From Dysgonamonadaceae bacterium (lineage in GTDB: Bacteria; Bacteroidota; Bacteroidia; Bacteroidales; Azobacteroidaceae), in contig JAISOJ010000076.1 of the NCBI GenBank assembly GCA_031275735.1, positions 37,443 to 101,442 on the forward strand: a stretch of DNA of 64,000 nt, in the 5' to 3' direction. The translations under genes were made by a program, and so were the position numbers. Below, in pieces: positions 1-11,300 of this stretch; positions within the stretch are counted from its first letter, which is position 1; each line of letters starts with the position of its first letter. Under the pieces are notes generated by a model that had not been told where the DNA came from, did not search any database, and saw only the letters and a program-made list of their open reading frames with translations.

Positions 1-726
1 ATAGATATTTTTAATATTTGCCGGCACTGCATAAACGCCAATATCATGAACGCCTGCCTTAAAATAGAGACCCGATTTATCCTCAGGTACGGCTGCAATA
101 CTTGAAGCCGTAGCGTGATCCAAAACAGCGTATGAATCGTCATGCGCCGGATCCGGCACGTTAGTTTCTATTGGGTTAGCAAAAATCATCAGTCCGTTCT
201 TGTAACCATTAGTCCCAATTTCTACTGAACATTGTCCGGGTTTAGTCATTGTAAAGGTTACAAGATTACCATTTTTTATAGAGGGCATAATACCATAGCG
301 GGTAGGCAATACCCTAACATTAAAAGCATCCATTGGTACTTTCTCTGTATCAATCACTTTTACCTCTATTGTTATAGACCCTGCAAAGGAAAAATTGCTC
401 CAACTGATGCTTCGACCTTGAAACATTCCCAACGGATTAGTATCCGTAGGAGTCATGTCCATATAACCCGCCTCGTATACGGGGCAGGCGTTCTGGAAAA
501 CGGGAATACGAATTCGTTGCGATCCTTGTATCAGCGTTACTTCATAGATGGAGGATTGTGATACTCCGGGAAATCCTGCAGGATCATTATAAATAGCCAC
601 TGTCGATTCCGAATCGCCTGCCGAAGAATCATTTGAATATGGATTATCTAAAGGAGGATAATCCATATTTTCATTGCACCCCACAGCCACTATCATTATT
701 AAAATGTATTTTAATATATTTTTCAT
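1..726 (-). CDS. Partial lipoprotein, probable beta-helix glycoside hydrolase
   Basis: Only the first 242 codons are present; the frame is open to the window edge, so the C-terminus is missing. The ATG at 726-724 is followed by a lipoprotein signal ending in AVGC (Cys about residue 17), so the protein is probably anchored in the outer membrane. Residues about 40-170 look like an Ig/beta-sandwich domain. Near residues 222-242 there is a GVHDIGVYAVPANIKNIY segment, which resembles the entry to the beta-helix of GH49/GH28-like hydrolases (known family pattern, from memory). It is the last visible gene of the SusCD operon, 27 bases after the DUF1735 gene, which supports a role in attacking the glycan imported by that locus. 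The exact family and substrate cannot be read from this fragment. Confidence 0.6.
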   Translation of the reverse strand, partial: MKNILKYILIMIVAVGCNENMDYPPLDNPYSNDSSAGDSESTVAIYNDPAGFPGVSQSSIYEVTLIQGSQRIRIPVFQNACPVYEAGYMDMTPTDTNPLGMFQGRSISWSNFSFAGSITIEVKVIDTEKVPMDAFNVRVLPTRYGIMPSIKNGNLVTFTMTKPGQCSVEIGTNGYKNGLMIFANPIETNVPDPAHDDSYAVLDHATASSIAAVPEDKSGLYFKAGVHDIGVYAVPANIKNIY

Positions 727-752
727 ATTGTTAAAAATTATAAAAACATTTT

Positions 753-1802
753 TTATCTTGAAGTAACAATTGTTGGACGAACATCTTCATAGACAATTCC
801 TCTATCACGAAATACCAGCGTATCGCTTACTTCACAGTCGAATGTATTGGCGCCGGATGTACGTTTGTAAAAATAGTCGAGATAAATAACGTCTCTTGGA
901 GTGGGTTTTTCCGGAGTTCCGCCCCAGTAGTCTCCATTTTCCTTGTAAAGTCCTGTACCATAAATAACCGTTATCGGCGAATTAATAACGGAACTGACTA
1001 CTATTTCACCTCTATCATTAACGTCGAATCTTAAATAAAATGTTTCGATATCAATACTCATAGAGGAAGTAACGGCTTTAAGCGAAACCGTTGAAAGTGA
1101 AACAACTTCATTCTGTTCTAAATACTGGGCATGATAAATTTTCGTATCCACTATTTCCCCCATTGGGTTACGCACGGTCAGTCTACCTCTGCGGAGCCAT
1201 TTGCCATGGTACGGATTGACATATTTTACTCCAAATAAAGTGTAATCTTTGGGTAACACTTCCCACTGTGAGGCATCATTGATGTCAGGTGCATCCGACG
1301 CATTCGCTACCGGCTGTCCATGCAGTATGTTGTTACCTGGTCCGGTTATCCGTAGTGGAATAACGTATCTACCTGTAATTGCCAATGAATCTTCGAAAAA
1401 ATCATCAGTGAGTTGTACCTCAATTAGTCCGTTGAAAGAACCTTTGGGTATTGTTACATTCTTTGAAGGATTGAGCGAATAATAATCGGAGGGGAGTATC
1501 TTAAGCGTACCGGCGTCGCGCATAAGATGATTATCAGGTACTAATAAGGGATCAACTTCAAAGTCGACATTCCAGTCGCGGTCGTTATTGTTATAGAAAC
1601 CGCCTACACTTACCCCTATATGAAACTTGTGTTCTTTTTCGAGAGAATTATCCACTAAATCATTACCCAATGAAATAGTACGTATTGGATATTGAATCGG
1701 AAAATAGATTGTTTGCTTCTCAAAATTGTCAAATTCAATAGAAGTGTTTTTGCACGAGAAAGCTGCTGCTGTAAGTAATATTAAAAAAATTAACTTTTTC
1801 AT
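753..1802 (-). CDS. DUF1735 (BT_3987-like) surface lipoprotein of the PUL
   Basis: A lipoprotein of about 349 residues. I chose the ATG at 1802 because it directly precedes a signal with a lipobox (MKKLIFLILLTAAAFSCK); a longer frame to 1844 overlaps the SusD gene end. The N-terminal half (IYFPIQYPIRTISLG..., conserved VSVGG) matches the DUF1735 beta-sandwich found in Bacteroidetes glycan-binding lipoproteins. The C-terminal half ends in DTLVFRDRG, as in the DUF4361/DUF5627-type second domain. Such proteins lie downstream of SusD and are thought to bind glycan at the cell surface as SGBP-like proteins. The sequence shows no catalytic motif. It is co-directional with the SusCD genes, with a 35-base gap from the SusD stop. 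Confidence 0.75.
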   Translation of the reverse strand: MKKLIFLILLTAAAFSCKNTSIEFDNFEKQTIYFPIQYPIRTISLGNDLVDNSLEKEHKFHIGVSVGGFYNNNDRDWNVDFEVDPLLVPDNHLMRDAGTLKILPSDYYSLNPSKNVTIPKGSFNGLIEVQLTDDFFEDSLAITGRYVIPLRITGPGNNILHGQPVANASDAPDINDASQWEVLPKDYTLFGVKYVNPYHGKWLRRGRLTVRNPMGEIVDTKIYHAQYLEQNEVVSLSTVSLKAVTSSMSIDIETFYLRFDVNDRGEIVVSSVINSPITVIYGTGLYKENGDYWGGTPEKPTPRDVIYLDYFYKRTSGANTFDCEVSDTLVFRDRGIVYEDVRPTIVTSR

Positions 1803-1837
1803 ATCTTTTATCTTCTTTTTATTATCTTTATTTGCGG

Positions 1838-3526
1838 TTACCATCCTTGATTCTGTTCAAGTCCTTTCAGAACTTCAGTTACGGGTATGGGGCCATAAAT
1901 CATATAGTCGGCGAAAGGACGCCGCTCAACTACAAAAGAGCTAATTCCTCCTGTAGCTGTACCTTTGACTTCAGTTTTCATTGCTGCCAGGTCTTTCCAT
2001 CGGCGTATATCCCAAAAGCGTACATTTTCGAAGCACATTTCCAGACGACGTTCATTTCGTATAAGTGTTTCAAAATCATCTTTGTTTGTCAAAGAAGCTA
2101 AATAGGGATCATTTCCTGTGATACCTGCCGTAACGCGAAGCCGGGCAATGATATCTCTTGCAGAGTAGGCGTGATTACCTTTGCCGTCGGGCCCCCATGC
2201 ACGATTTGCAGCCTCGGCATATATCAGATAGGCTTCGGTATAGCGCATCAGATTTACTGTGTGCAATTGTGGAATTACCGAACCTGATATTACCGAAACG
2301 TTTGGATTCATAAACTTTAGCAAGTAATATCCCGAACGTGTCGAACGTTCGGCTATCTTTCCAATTCCATCTAACGGATCGTCAATGGAGTTTATCGTAA
2401 CGTCCTTGAAAATAGTCCCATTACAAATAATCCATTTGGCAAGGCGCGGATCTCGGTTTATGTATGGAGTTGCTTTTATATGTCCCGAAATTAAATTGTC
2501 AATGGGATAACCGTTCAGAGACGGAAAGGCATCTATCAGATTCTGCGATGGATTGGTATTGCCGTTGCCATTGAGTGAAGGAGGAAAGTTATTTTTTTCC
2601 CAACCGCTGATGTTTGTTGCGTCTCTGCGCCAAAGATGATCGGAATTGTCTGTAGACAGATAATAATCCAGTCGAGTGGGCGATAATGCAGAAACACCTC
2701 CGGCAGCATCTATGACCTCCGCAGCGGCATCGGCTGCCGCTGCCCATTTGGAGGCATCGTCCGTTGGATTGAAAGCAGGACTGGCAGCTTGTAATAAAAC
2801 ACGAGCTTTAATCATTTTTGCTATCCTGCCGCACATTCGATTTTTGAAATTAGGACCATAAACGGCATCTTTATTGGCTTTTTCAGGATCGCCCACAGGA
2901 GCTGCTGCATAAAGATCTGGAAGTGAATCAACGGCAATCTTGATGTCGGTGAGAATCATGTTTATACACTCGTCGAATGATGCTCGATGCAAAGTTGAAC
3001 TGTTTGATACGAGCGCCATTGGTACCCCAAGCAACGTGCCGGACAAAGCGCCGATACCCGCATGACTTTGTAGCAATCGACTATAGTAATATGCCCGCAA
3101 ACCATGTGCTTCGCCTTTGAGCCTGCGGCGAAAATTCTCTTGTAGCCATGTATTCGTCGGCGACCATACTGTTTGATCTGCAAACTCATCTAAAAAAAGA
3201 TTGAGATAAGCAATGGCAGAATAACTGTCCCATTGAGAGAAAGGGTTGTAGAATGACGACCACTCGCCGTTTGCCGCTCTGCGGAAATCAACAATGTTAT
3301 CAGACACTTGATTACTTACGGCGTCATCACTGGCAACATCATTCAAGATTAAGTTGTTGGGAAGACTGTTGTAGGCATTCAACAAAATGCCTTCGGCGTA
3401 TTTTGCTCTTTTGAGCATATCGTCTTTCATGTAAGCATTATCCATATCGGGGTCAAGATAACTGTTGCATCCCCATATAAAAAATACCGGCAGAATCAAT
3501 GTTGTTTTTATTATATTCTTTTTCAT
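1838..3526 (-). CDS. SusD/RagB family glycan-binding lipoprotein (second pair)
   Basis: About 562 residues, a normal SusD length. The start at 3526 gives a clean lipoprotein signal (MKKNIIKTTLILPVFFIWGC, Cys20); the in-frame upstream ATG at 3562 would overlap the SusC gene. SusD hallmarks are visible: NSYLDPDMDNAYM after the lipobox, the TPR-like region with RAYYYSRLLQ, and the C-terminal YTEAYLIYAEAANRAW and NERRLEMCFENVRFWDIRRWK blocks. SusD proteins form the lid on the SusC transporter and capture oligosaccharide at the surface. The gene lies 14 bases after its partner SusC at 3540-6479, as expected for a translationally linked pair. Confidence 0.93.
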   Translation of the reverse strand: MKKNIIKTTLILPVFFIWGCNSYLDPDMDNAYMKDDMLKRAKYAEGILLNAYNSLPNNLILNDVASDDAVSNQVSDNIVDFRRAANGEWSSFYNPFSQWDSYSAIAYLNLFLDEFADQTVWSPTNTWLQENFRRRLKGEAHGLRAYYYSRLLQSHAGIGALSGTLLGVPMALVSNSSTLHRASFDECINMILTDIKIAVDSLPDLYAAAPVGDPEKANKDAVYGPNFKNRMCGRIAKMIKARVLLQAASPAFNPTDDASKWAAAADAAAEVIDAAGGVSALSPTRLDYYLSTDNSDHLWRRDATNISGWEKNNFPPSLNGNGNTNPSQNLIDAFPSLNGYPIDNLISGHIKATPYINRDPRLAKWIICNGTIFKDVTINSIDDPLDGIGKIAERSTRSGYYLLKFMNPNVSVISGSVIPQLHTVNLMRYTEAYLIYAEAANRAWGPDGKGNHAYSARDIIARLRVTAGITGNDPYLASLTNKDDFETLIRNERRLEMCFENVRFWDIRRWKDLAAMKTEVKGTATGGISSFVVERRPFADYMIYGPIPVTEVLKGLEQNQGW

Positions 3527-3539
3527 ATTTTTAGGCGAT

Positions 3540-6479
3540 TTAGAATTGAGCTTTAATACCAATGTAATACCATCTCATTTGTGGTTCTGATCCCACATTG
3601 AGTTGTAGGATATCAGCATTTGGGCCTACTTTGAAGAGGTTCTCAGCACGGAGGAATATCATGACTTTCTTCATTGCCAAAGCGCTGGCAATATGTTCGT
3701 CGAAAGTGTAGGTAAGTTGGATTGCCGGCATCGAAAAGTAGCTTTTGTCACTTACCCAGAAAGTTGAATTTCGATAGTTGTTTCCAATTTCACTTACGGT
3801 CAGACGCGGATAAGCCGCATTAACATCCGGATTATCGCTTGTCCATCGTTCAAGAAGATGGGCAGGATATTTTTTCTCACCAGTAATCCAATAGTAATCA
3901 TTGACGGCAGTACTGCCATCAACGGTTTTACGCCCCAATTGAGCATTAATATATGCCCAAAGATTGAAATTGCGCCACGAAGTGTTTATTGTAAACGAAT
4001 AGGCGGAAGTAGGGTGCGATGAACCGATTACAGTTATGTCATTGTCGTCCACCTTCCCATCTTTGTTTAAATCAAGATATTTGATATCGCCTGCTCGCAC
4101 AATTCCGTAAGTAGAATACACGACATTTGTGCGGGGATCATTGATTTGATCAATTTCGGCTTGAGTATAAAGTCCATCAGCTTGCAAGCCCCATACCGAC
4201 CATACCGATTTTCCGACGCTCTGCCGGTAGCCCATGCCCGGACCGTAATCGTCTTCATTAGTACGAAGTATTTTGGTGGAAGTCCATATTGCATTCAGGC
4301 TCGCATCAAGAGTAAATTCTCCGAATTTCTGACGGAAGTTGATTCCTGCCTCGATTCCTTGTTCACGCCAGCGTCCATAATTATCTGAGGGAATGAAGTT
4401 GTCGCCACCCCAATAAGCAGGATAAGAACTCGTAAGGCGTTCAACCATATCATAGCGCAAATTATTGAAATAATTCGTTTCGACAAAGATTTTGTCTCCT
4501 AACAGAGAGGTCTCAAAACCGGCATTAAATTGATTATTTTGAGTAAACGAAAGGTTGGGATTATTGCCGCTGTTTCGAATCATAATAGCATTAGATCCGG
4601 CATTGTCGCCATAATTATACGCCGACCCTGCGGAATAAGTATTTTCGAAGAGATGGTAGCCGGTATAACCATCGCTACGATCGCTCTTGGTATTGCCAAA
4701 GCTTGCTTTAAATTTGAGATAGTCTAAATTGTCAATATTTTTTAAGAGATCCTCTTCAGTTGCAATCCATGCAAGACCCCAAGCTTGGGCATATCCCCAA
4801 CGGTTGCCATCTTTCAAATGAGAAGCACCAATATAAGCTGAACTGTATTCGGCAACATAACGCTTGTTGTTCATGTAGTTGGAGCGAAAACCGAAGTTCA
4901 TGTTACGGTCAGTATATATCGTATTATTCTCCTTATAAGTATAATAAATAGAGGTAAGCTCAACGCTTAGTTCATTATTTCCGGAGAATTTACGGTCATA
5001 GCCTAGAATATTCGTCCAACCATAGCGGCGGCAGAAATTAACCCCGGTCATAGTCTGATTACCGACGAAGTTATTATTGCCTTCCTTAGCGATTTGGATG
5101 CTTCCTTCGTTCCCTGTCTCAGGAATATAAACAGCATACTCATTCTTCTGTGAAGTCGTGTATCGGTTATAGTGGTCTGTACCGAAATAGGTACGATAGC
5201 TCAACCCCTTAGCGATGCTTTTTAAATCCACGTCAATACCTATATTTACATTCATCAGTCTATCCATTGTACTCGCGTAGCCACCCAGGTAAAGGTCGCC
5301 GTATAAATTCTGCCAATTATTTTGTGTGAAGCCCGAAGAGCCTCCCACCAGGTAAGCGTCATTGATTATTGAATGTTGACTACGGGCTTCATCCACAAGA
5401 TAAGCGTCTTCCGATCGAATGCGGTCAATGGGGATAAGAGGCGGATAAGCGTTGACCCGTTCAGAAGTTGTCTGCGTCCAGAAGTTTTGATTTTTCCAAG
5501 ATGGCCCGTGGTTAGCATTGAAGATAGCTGTGCCGTCGAGAGTTACTTGGATAAAGTCCGTTACATGAACATCCACTGCGCCATGTACATTGAAGCGGTT
5601 GGTCGATTGTTTATCTCCTTCTCCTTCCTTGAGTAGCGACTGTATATTCGTGTAATCGAGATTGAGGTAATACTGAGCTGTTGAAGTTCCCCCTGTAAAT
5701 TCTCCCTGAAACTGCTGTTGTGGTTTTAATGAATTGAGTAACTTTTTGTTACGGTAGTAATCTACATCGGGATATTTAACCGGATCAATGCCGTTACGGG
5801 TGTTCTCTATATCATCATAAGAATACTTGCCGGGTTGCCCGTCGTTCTTGAGCGCCTCGTTGTAGAGGATCATGTAGTCGGCTGCCTTGAGATAATTAGG
5901 GTAACTGATAGGCACTCCAATACCACTCTCATAAGTGAAATTCATTTTGCGTTTATTGGCTTCGCCGCGGCGTGTCTTAATCATTATGATTCCCTTGTCG
6001 GCAAGTGCGCCATAGAGCATTTTGGAAGTTGCGTCTTTTAGTACGGTTATTTCCTCTATTTCGTCAACGTTGAGCATATCGCTCAGGTTTGCAATAGAAC
6101 CGTCACGCACTAAACCGTCGATAAGGATGATACTTCCGGCGCCGCGCACATCTGTAGCAGAAAAGTTTCCCAGACTTTCGGCATTAACCAAAGTCCAAAA
6201 GCTACGCCTGTTAAAGATATTTTTGTAATCATCCATCCGGATATTGGAGACTGCTCCAACAATGCGTCGTTTGGATTGAGCGCCAAAGGCGACATTTACT
6301 TGATCGTTCTTGTCTTCCACGACGGTTATTGTAACGTCTTCAATAGGTACACCCAACTCATCGGTTACTTTAGCCGCTATTTTATTGTTATCTTCCATAT
6401 CATTCTGCTGAGCGATTAATAAAACAGGCAATCCCTGTAAAATGAGCGTTATTGCGATTATAATATGTAATTTCTTCAT
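3540..6479 (-). CDS. SusC/RagA family TonB-dependent transporter, short N-terminus
   Basis: 979 residues with a signal peptide (cleavage near LLIAQ-Q). The plug domain has the SusC signatures ILIDGLVRD and ITVLKDATSKMLYGALADKGIIMIKTRRG, and the barrel ends in IGIKAQF with a terminal Phe. It would import the oligosaccharide captured by the adjacent SusD. The oddity is the N-terminus: the carboxypeptidase-D-like domain, about 80 residues in the neighbouring SusC, is reduced to about 25 residues (KVTDELGVPIEDVTITVVED). It then runs straight into NVAFGAQSKRRIVGAVS, which aligns with the VVGYGTQRKQSVVGAIS segment of the upstream SusC. The reading frame is otherwise intact, so this looks like an in-frame deletion and not decay. 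Confidence 0.93.
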   Translation of the reverse strand: MKKLHIIIAITLILQGLPVLLIAQQNDMEDNNKIAAKVTDELGVPIEDVTITVVEDKNDQVNVAFGAQSKRRIVGAVSNIRMDDYKNIFNRRSFWTLVNAESLGNFSATDVRGAGSIILIDGLVRDGSIANLSDMLNVDEIEEITVLKDATSKMLYGALADKGIIMIKTRRGEANKRKMNFTYESGIGVPISYPNYLKAADYMILYNEALKNDGQPGKYSYDDIENTRNGIDPVKYPDVDYYRNKKLLNSLKPQQQFQGEFTGGTSTAQYYLNLDYTNIQSLLKEGEGDKQSTNRFNVHGAVDVHVTDFIQVTLDGTAIFNANHGPSWKNQNFWTQTTSERVNAYPPLIPIDRIRSEDAYLVDEARSQHSIINDAYLVGGSSGFTQNNWQNLYGDLYLGGYASTMDRLMNVNIGIDVDLKSIAKGLSYRTYFGTDHYNRYTTSQKNEYAVYIPETGNEGSIQIAKEGNNNFVGNQTMTGVNFCRRYGWTNILGYDRKFSGNNELSVELTSIYYTYKENNTIYTDRNMNFGFRSNYMNNKRYVAEYSSAYIGASHLKDGNRWGYAQAWGLAWIATEEDLLKNIDNLDYLKFKASFGNTKSDRSDGYTGYHLFENTYSAGSAYNYGDNAGSNAIMIRNSGNNPNLSFTQNNQFNAGFETSLLGDKIFVETNYFNNLRYDMVERLTSSYPAYWGGDNFIPSDNYGRWREQGIEAGINFRQKFGEFTLDASLNAIWTSTKILRTNEDDYGPGMGYRQSVGKSVWSVWGLQADGLYTQAEIDQINDPRTNVVYSTYGIVRAGDIKYLDLNKDGKVDDNDITVIGSSHPTSAYSFTINTSWRNFNLWAYINAQLGRKTVDGSTAVNDYYWITGEKKYPAHLLERWTSDNPDVNAAYPRLTVSEIGNNYRNSTFWVSDKSYFSMPAIQLTYTFDEHIASALAMKKVMIFLRAENLFKVGPNADILQLNVGSEPQMRWYYIGIKAQF

Positions 6480-6498
6480 GATTATTTATTTTTACAAG

Positions 6499-8388
6499 TT
6501 ACCATCCCTGATTTTGCTTAAAGTCTTCGTACTGATTAACCAGCGATCTTTTGAACGGAAACCAGTAATGTTTCCCTTCTTCAAATTGTCCTTCAAAAAG
6601 TAACGTTTCGTTACAAACAGAGTGTTCCTGATTGAATTGATGTTCATAACGCCGTTTATACTGCGGCAAATGAGATAAATACCAGCGGCGAAGATCAACA
6701 AAACGTTGTCCTTCAAAAGCCAGTTCCACGCTGCGCTCATTACGTATGCGATCTCTGAAAATTTCCTTACTGGCATAGTATTGCGGTCGCACGTCGGGTA
6801 GCGACTCATTTCCGTAAACTTGCTCGGCGGCTGTCAGATCTTCACTTACAGGGAGTTTCACTCTGCGATGAAGAATATTAATGGCTTCCAATGCAGTCAA
6901 ACCCTGAGCATCAAAATCAGTAGGTGATACGGTAGGACCATAAGCCTCGTTAACAGCTTCAGCGAAGTTCAGATACATTTCGGCAAGGCGAATATAGGGA
7001 CAATTAAATCGGAAACTATTATATTCCGCGCCGCCGGCGCCGCCTTCTTTATTATTGACTTTGAATGGGATATATTTGCGAATCAAATAACCTGTCTTGG
7101 ACTGAGGCGAAGCGGCGCTTCCTCTGTCGAGGCCAACAGCAGCGCTACCCCCAACATTTGTGTAGAGTTGTACATAACTTTCAGCTAAAGGGATACCAAC
7201 TGGATTATCTACCCATTTTACTCCATCAACTAAGATGGTTTTCCAAAGTCTTGGATCACGTTTAGCCCAAGGGATCAGCGGATTGTAATCTCCTGAAGGA
7301 GCATCGGCAATAGCGTAACCTGTTGCAGTTTCGTAAAGATCAACAAAATTTGCCGTAGGTGAAGTTACCACGGAGTTACCGCCAAAGCGTCCACTGTTGT
7401 GGAGACGACCTATACCAAAATTGAGTACTTGTGAACTTCCAATGGCTGTTCCGGGTTTAATCTTTGCAAAAATAGTTTCTGCTGTATAGACGGCTTTTGT
7501 TGTCGCAATTGGGCGGCAATCGGCAAACTGGTAAGCGTAGTCGCTCCAGGGGACAAGGCTGTAAATACCTTTATTTGCTAATTTTATTACTTCGTAAGCA
7601 GCTTGGGCAGCCTGTTTGCATAACTCGGTATCATATATGGCATTTTCTGTTTCTAATTTGGAGGTTAACGGACTTGCCGCATAGAGTAATGCTCTTGATT
7701 TAAGAGCAAGCGCTGCTCCTTTGGTTACACGTCCCATGTGGATGGATGGATTCTCCCATGCCTCGGGGAGTAATTCGGCTGCTTCCGTCAGATCATTTAC
7801 TATTTTCATCAATGTTTCCTTAAAGCTTAGGCGCGGAAATTTCATATCTGTTTCCGGACTAAAGGCATCAGTGACATAAGGCAATCCGCCCCAATACTTG
7901 GCGATTTCGAAGTGATTCCATGCGCGAAAAAATAGCATCTGTCCTTTGAGTCTGTTAGATTCTTCCGGTGTAGCATTAGTCAACATATCCAGATTAGCCA
8001 ATCCGAAATTGCAAGTGCGGATATTAGCCCACCCTTGATCCCACAACCCAAAATGGGCAGATTGATTGGTTGTTACAAATGGATTCTGATCTAAATTGGA
8101 ATGTATCCACATATAATTTCCACGGGGAATATTATATCCCGCAGGAAAATCACGATTGCAGTCCACATCGTCAGCAAAATCAAATGATGAAGTATAAGCC
8201 TGTACGTGATAAACGATCAAGCCGTCGCCGTAAAGCACATCAAGGTAGCCTTGAAAATTACGATAAGAGCTGAATACTTGCGCGTCGTCAACATCCGAGG
8301 CAGGAGTTTTTTCAAGATAACTTTCACAACCGGCTACCGAAGATGACAATGCAATGATTGATAGAATTTTTATTATTTTCATGATCAT
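6499..8388 (-). CDS. SusD/RagB family glycan-binding lipoprotein (first pair)
   Basis: 629 residues from ATG 8388, or 627 from the second ATG at 8382, which follows two codons later. The lipobox is SSVAGC (Cys21). SusD blocks are visible: YLEKTPASDVDDAQVF, FFRAWNHFEIAKYWGGLPYV, YIRLAEMYLNFAEAVNEAYG and NERSVELAFEGQRFVDLRRW. It pairs with the SusC at 8398-11574, whose stop lies 9 bases upstream of this start. The next SusC starts 19 bases after this stop, so both SusCD pairs appear to be in one operon. Function is surface glycan binding; substrate unknown. Confidence 0.93.
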   Translation of the reverse strand: MIMKIIKILSIIALSSSVAGCESYLEKTPASDVDDAQVFSSYRNFQGYLDVLYGDGLIVYHVQAYTSSFDFADDVDCNRDFPAGYNIPRGNYMWIHSNLDQNPFVTTNQSAHFGLWDQGWANIRTCNFGLANLDMLTNATPEESNRLKGQMLFFRAWNHFEIAKYWGGLPYVTDAFSPETDMKFPRLSFKETLMKIVNDLTEAAELLPEAWENPSIHMGRVTKGAALALKSRALLYAASPLTSKLETENAIYDTELCKQAAQAAYEVIKLANKGIYSLVPWSDYAYQFADCRPIATTKAVYTAETIFAKIKPGTAIGSSQVLNFGIGRLHNSGRFGGNSVVTSPTANFVDLYETATGYAIADAPSGDYNPLIPWAKRDPRLWKTILVDGVKWVDNPVGIPLAESYVQLYTNVGGSAAVGLDRGSAASPQSKTGYLIRKYIPFKVNNKEGGAGGAEYNSFRFNCPYIRLAEMYLNFAEAVNEAYGPTVSPTDFDAQGLTALEAINILHRRVKLPVSEDLTAAEQVYGNESLPDVRPQYYASKEIFRDRIRNERSVELAFEGQRFVDLRRWYLSHLPQYKRRYEHQFNQEHSVCNETLLFEGQFEEGKHYWFPFKRSLVNQYEDFKQNQGW

Positions 8389-8397
8389 TTTGTTTTA

Positions 8398-11300
8398 CTA
8401 AAATTCAATATTAACACCTATATTAAACCTTTTGGTCATAGGATATTTTTGTATATTGTCGTTGGCGCGTGTTCCTCCTGTTTCCCTGTCTTCATTCAGA
8501 TACGAGAAGAGCCAGAGGTCATTTCCATTTAAATATACACGCAGACCATTGATGCCGAGTTTCTTTATATAAGTACCGCCGAAACGGTAAGCAATTTCAA
8601 TATTTTTGAGTCTCCACATAGTTCCATCAACCATATTGTAAGTTCCTGTATTATTCACATCGCCGCCAAGATTGTAAACAGGCGCGCGGTAATTTCCGCC
8701 GGGGTTGGCAGCAGGTAGCCAAAGGTCGCTTACAATACTTTTGTCTACAACCGAATAGTAATGAGGGCCCGTGAACAAATATTCGCTCTGTTGCAAAGTA
8801 ATTCCCGTACTACCGTAGAACTGTATCATGAAACTGAGGTTTTTCCATTCGACGCCTGCTGTAAGGTTCATTGTATGGAGCGGATGATTGGAGTAACCGT
8901 AAGGAACCAAGTCATTTTCGTCAACTACTCCGTCGCCGTTGTAATCCACAAGTTGCAACATACCTGGAATGAAATTATTGGGTTCTTTCGTCCCTTTAAC
9001 TCCGGTATACATCTCATCCCAGTTTGTTATGGGACCTTTATCAATGTAGGCGTGTTGCTGCCCGATGGGATAGCCTGCTAACTTTTGGTATGCAGGGATA
9101 AGTTCAGGATCCTCTATGTAATCAATTCTGTCCTGAGAATTGGAATACATGACCGCAACATAATATTTAAAATCCGAACCTATATTTGAGTTCCAACGAG
9201 CCTCAACTTCCCATCCATTTGCAGAAGTACGCCCTAAATTGGAGGGAACCGGATCTGCGCCAAACCAGTCGGGGATGTTACGCATTTCGGCTGGAAGGAA
9301 GATATCATAACGATATTCCCAGTAATAATCAATGCTTGCAGTAAGATGGTTTTTCAGGAAACTCATTTCGGCAGCTAAATCATTTTTGACGGAGGTTTCC
9401 CAACGCGCTTCAGGATTGCCTATAACGGATATTTTGTGTCCCGGATAGAACGAATTACTCTGAATGGGCGTACCCAGCCATGCGCTGTTGTTAATACTAC
9501 TCCATTGAGTCACGTAGAGCCAACGAGGAATACCATTATCACTTCCGACTTTGCCCCATGAATAACGAAGTTTGAAAAGATTGACATAATCGTTAAGTTT
9601 TGATTTTTTGAAGAAAAGCTCTTCACTTACCATCCAGCCAAAAGCAACTGCTGGAAAGAAGCCGAACTTTTTACCCTTACCAAATTTTTCAGAGCCATTG
9701 TATCCGGCATTTCCTTCTAACAGATAACATCCGGCATAATCATAAGTAACACGACCCGCCCACTCTTCGCGGTATGTTGGAAATGTCTGTCCCAAGGAAT
9801 TATCAGTGCGTTTGAATACGCCCGTCGCTCCAATTTTGTGATTGCCGAATACACGGGAATAATTGAGATTGAGTTGATACATCAAATTTTTATAAAGCTG
9901 CACTGTTCCGTTGGAGGCGTTTTTAATCGTTTCGGTGGTTACCTGAGGCAAAACAGGGACGTACTCGAAACCTGTCTTGTCGCTTACAGGGATATTCCAT
10001 GTGGTAACTCCTGTTCGCCAATCAATGTATTTGGTAACCGGTCTGTTGGCGCCAACATTAGGTCCGTTGCTGATGTAATAATTGCGGAAATTGACCAACC
10101 CCTTTATCGAAAGCCCTTTAGCTATAAAATCAAGTTTTTGATTAAGAGTAAAATTAGTATTCATATCAGTGCGCACTTCCTTTACAATCCCGCTAAAATT
10201 GAAGTATTCTACAGGGTTGTACATATTGTAGCCTGCAGCATTGTTAGCGAATGTCCCGTCGGAATAACGCACCGGATACTGGTCGGGTCCTTTGCCATAA
10301 ACCCCGAGCCAAAGATAAGCAGGTGTAGCATTGGTAGTATTTTCAATGCCTTGCGCCCCATCAAGGTTCACTCCAAAAGTAGTTGTGGTTGTCGGTTGGA
10401 AATCCAAATTGAGACGGAAATTATAACGTGAATAATCGTTTTTGGGAACATATCCCTGACCGAAATCCTGTCCTTTAAGAATGTCTCCATCGTAAGTATA
10501 GGATAACGAAGCATAATATTTGACAAATTTAGTAGCGCCTTGCAAACCCATATTATAGTGTTGCGACCATGACCATTGATGGAGCATTTCATCCTGCCAA
10601 TCAACATCAGGATAGATTTCCGGATCAGTTTGGTCGCGATATCGGCGAAGCACATCCACAGGAGTTATGTAAGATGACCAGTGGCTGGCCGGCGAAGGTC
10701 CAAGTTGATTTTCAATTGCTTGATTACGAAGTAATAAGGCATTATAAGAATTGAGAAATTGCGGAATCTTTGAGAGGGTTTTAGCTGTTACGCTGGCAGA
10801 TACGGAAAGCACGGGCTTGCCCTCTTTACCGCGCTTAGTGGTGACAAGTATAACGCCGTTACCACCCCTTACACCAAATACTGCGGTTGCAGAAGCATCT
10901 TTGAGGACAGATATATTTTCAACTTCATTGATGTCGATATCGTTCATGTTGCGTTCTACGCCATCAACTAAAATCAACGGATCCGAACCGTTCCATGTCG
11001 ATTTGCTTCGGATAATGATCTCCGCTGCGTCTGAGCCGGGTTTACCTGAATAATTCAGGGTAGTAAGGCCGGGAACAAGACCTGTAAGTGCGTTAGAAAT
11101 GTTTGTAACGCCTCCGGTACGCATCAATTCTTCTGATTTTACCAGCGAAATAGCGCCTACTACGCTTTGTTTCCTCTGTGTGCCGTAACCAACTACTATT
11201 ACCTCGTCGAGGTTTGCGGCGCTTTCAGACATAGTGATATTCAAGTTTTTTGAGTCGCCAACTACAATTTCCTGAGTAACGTATCCTATGAAGAAGAATT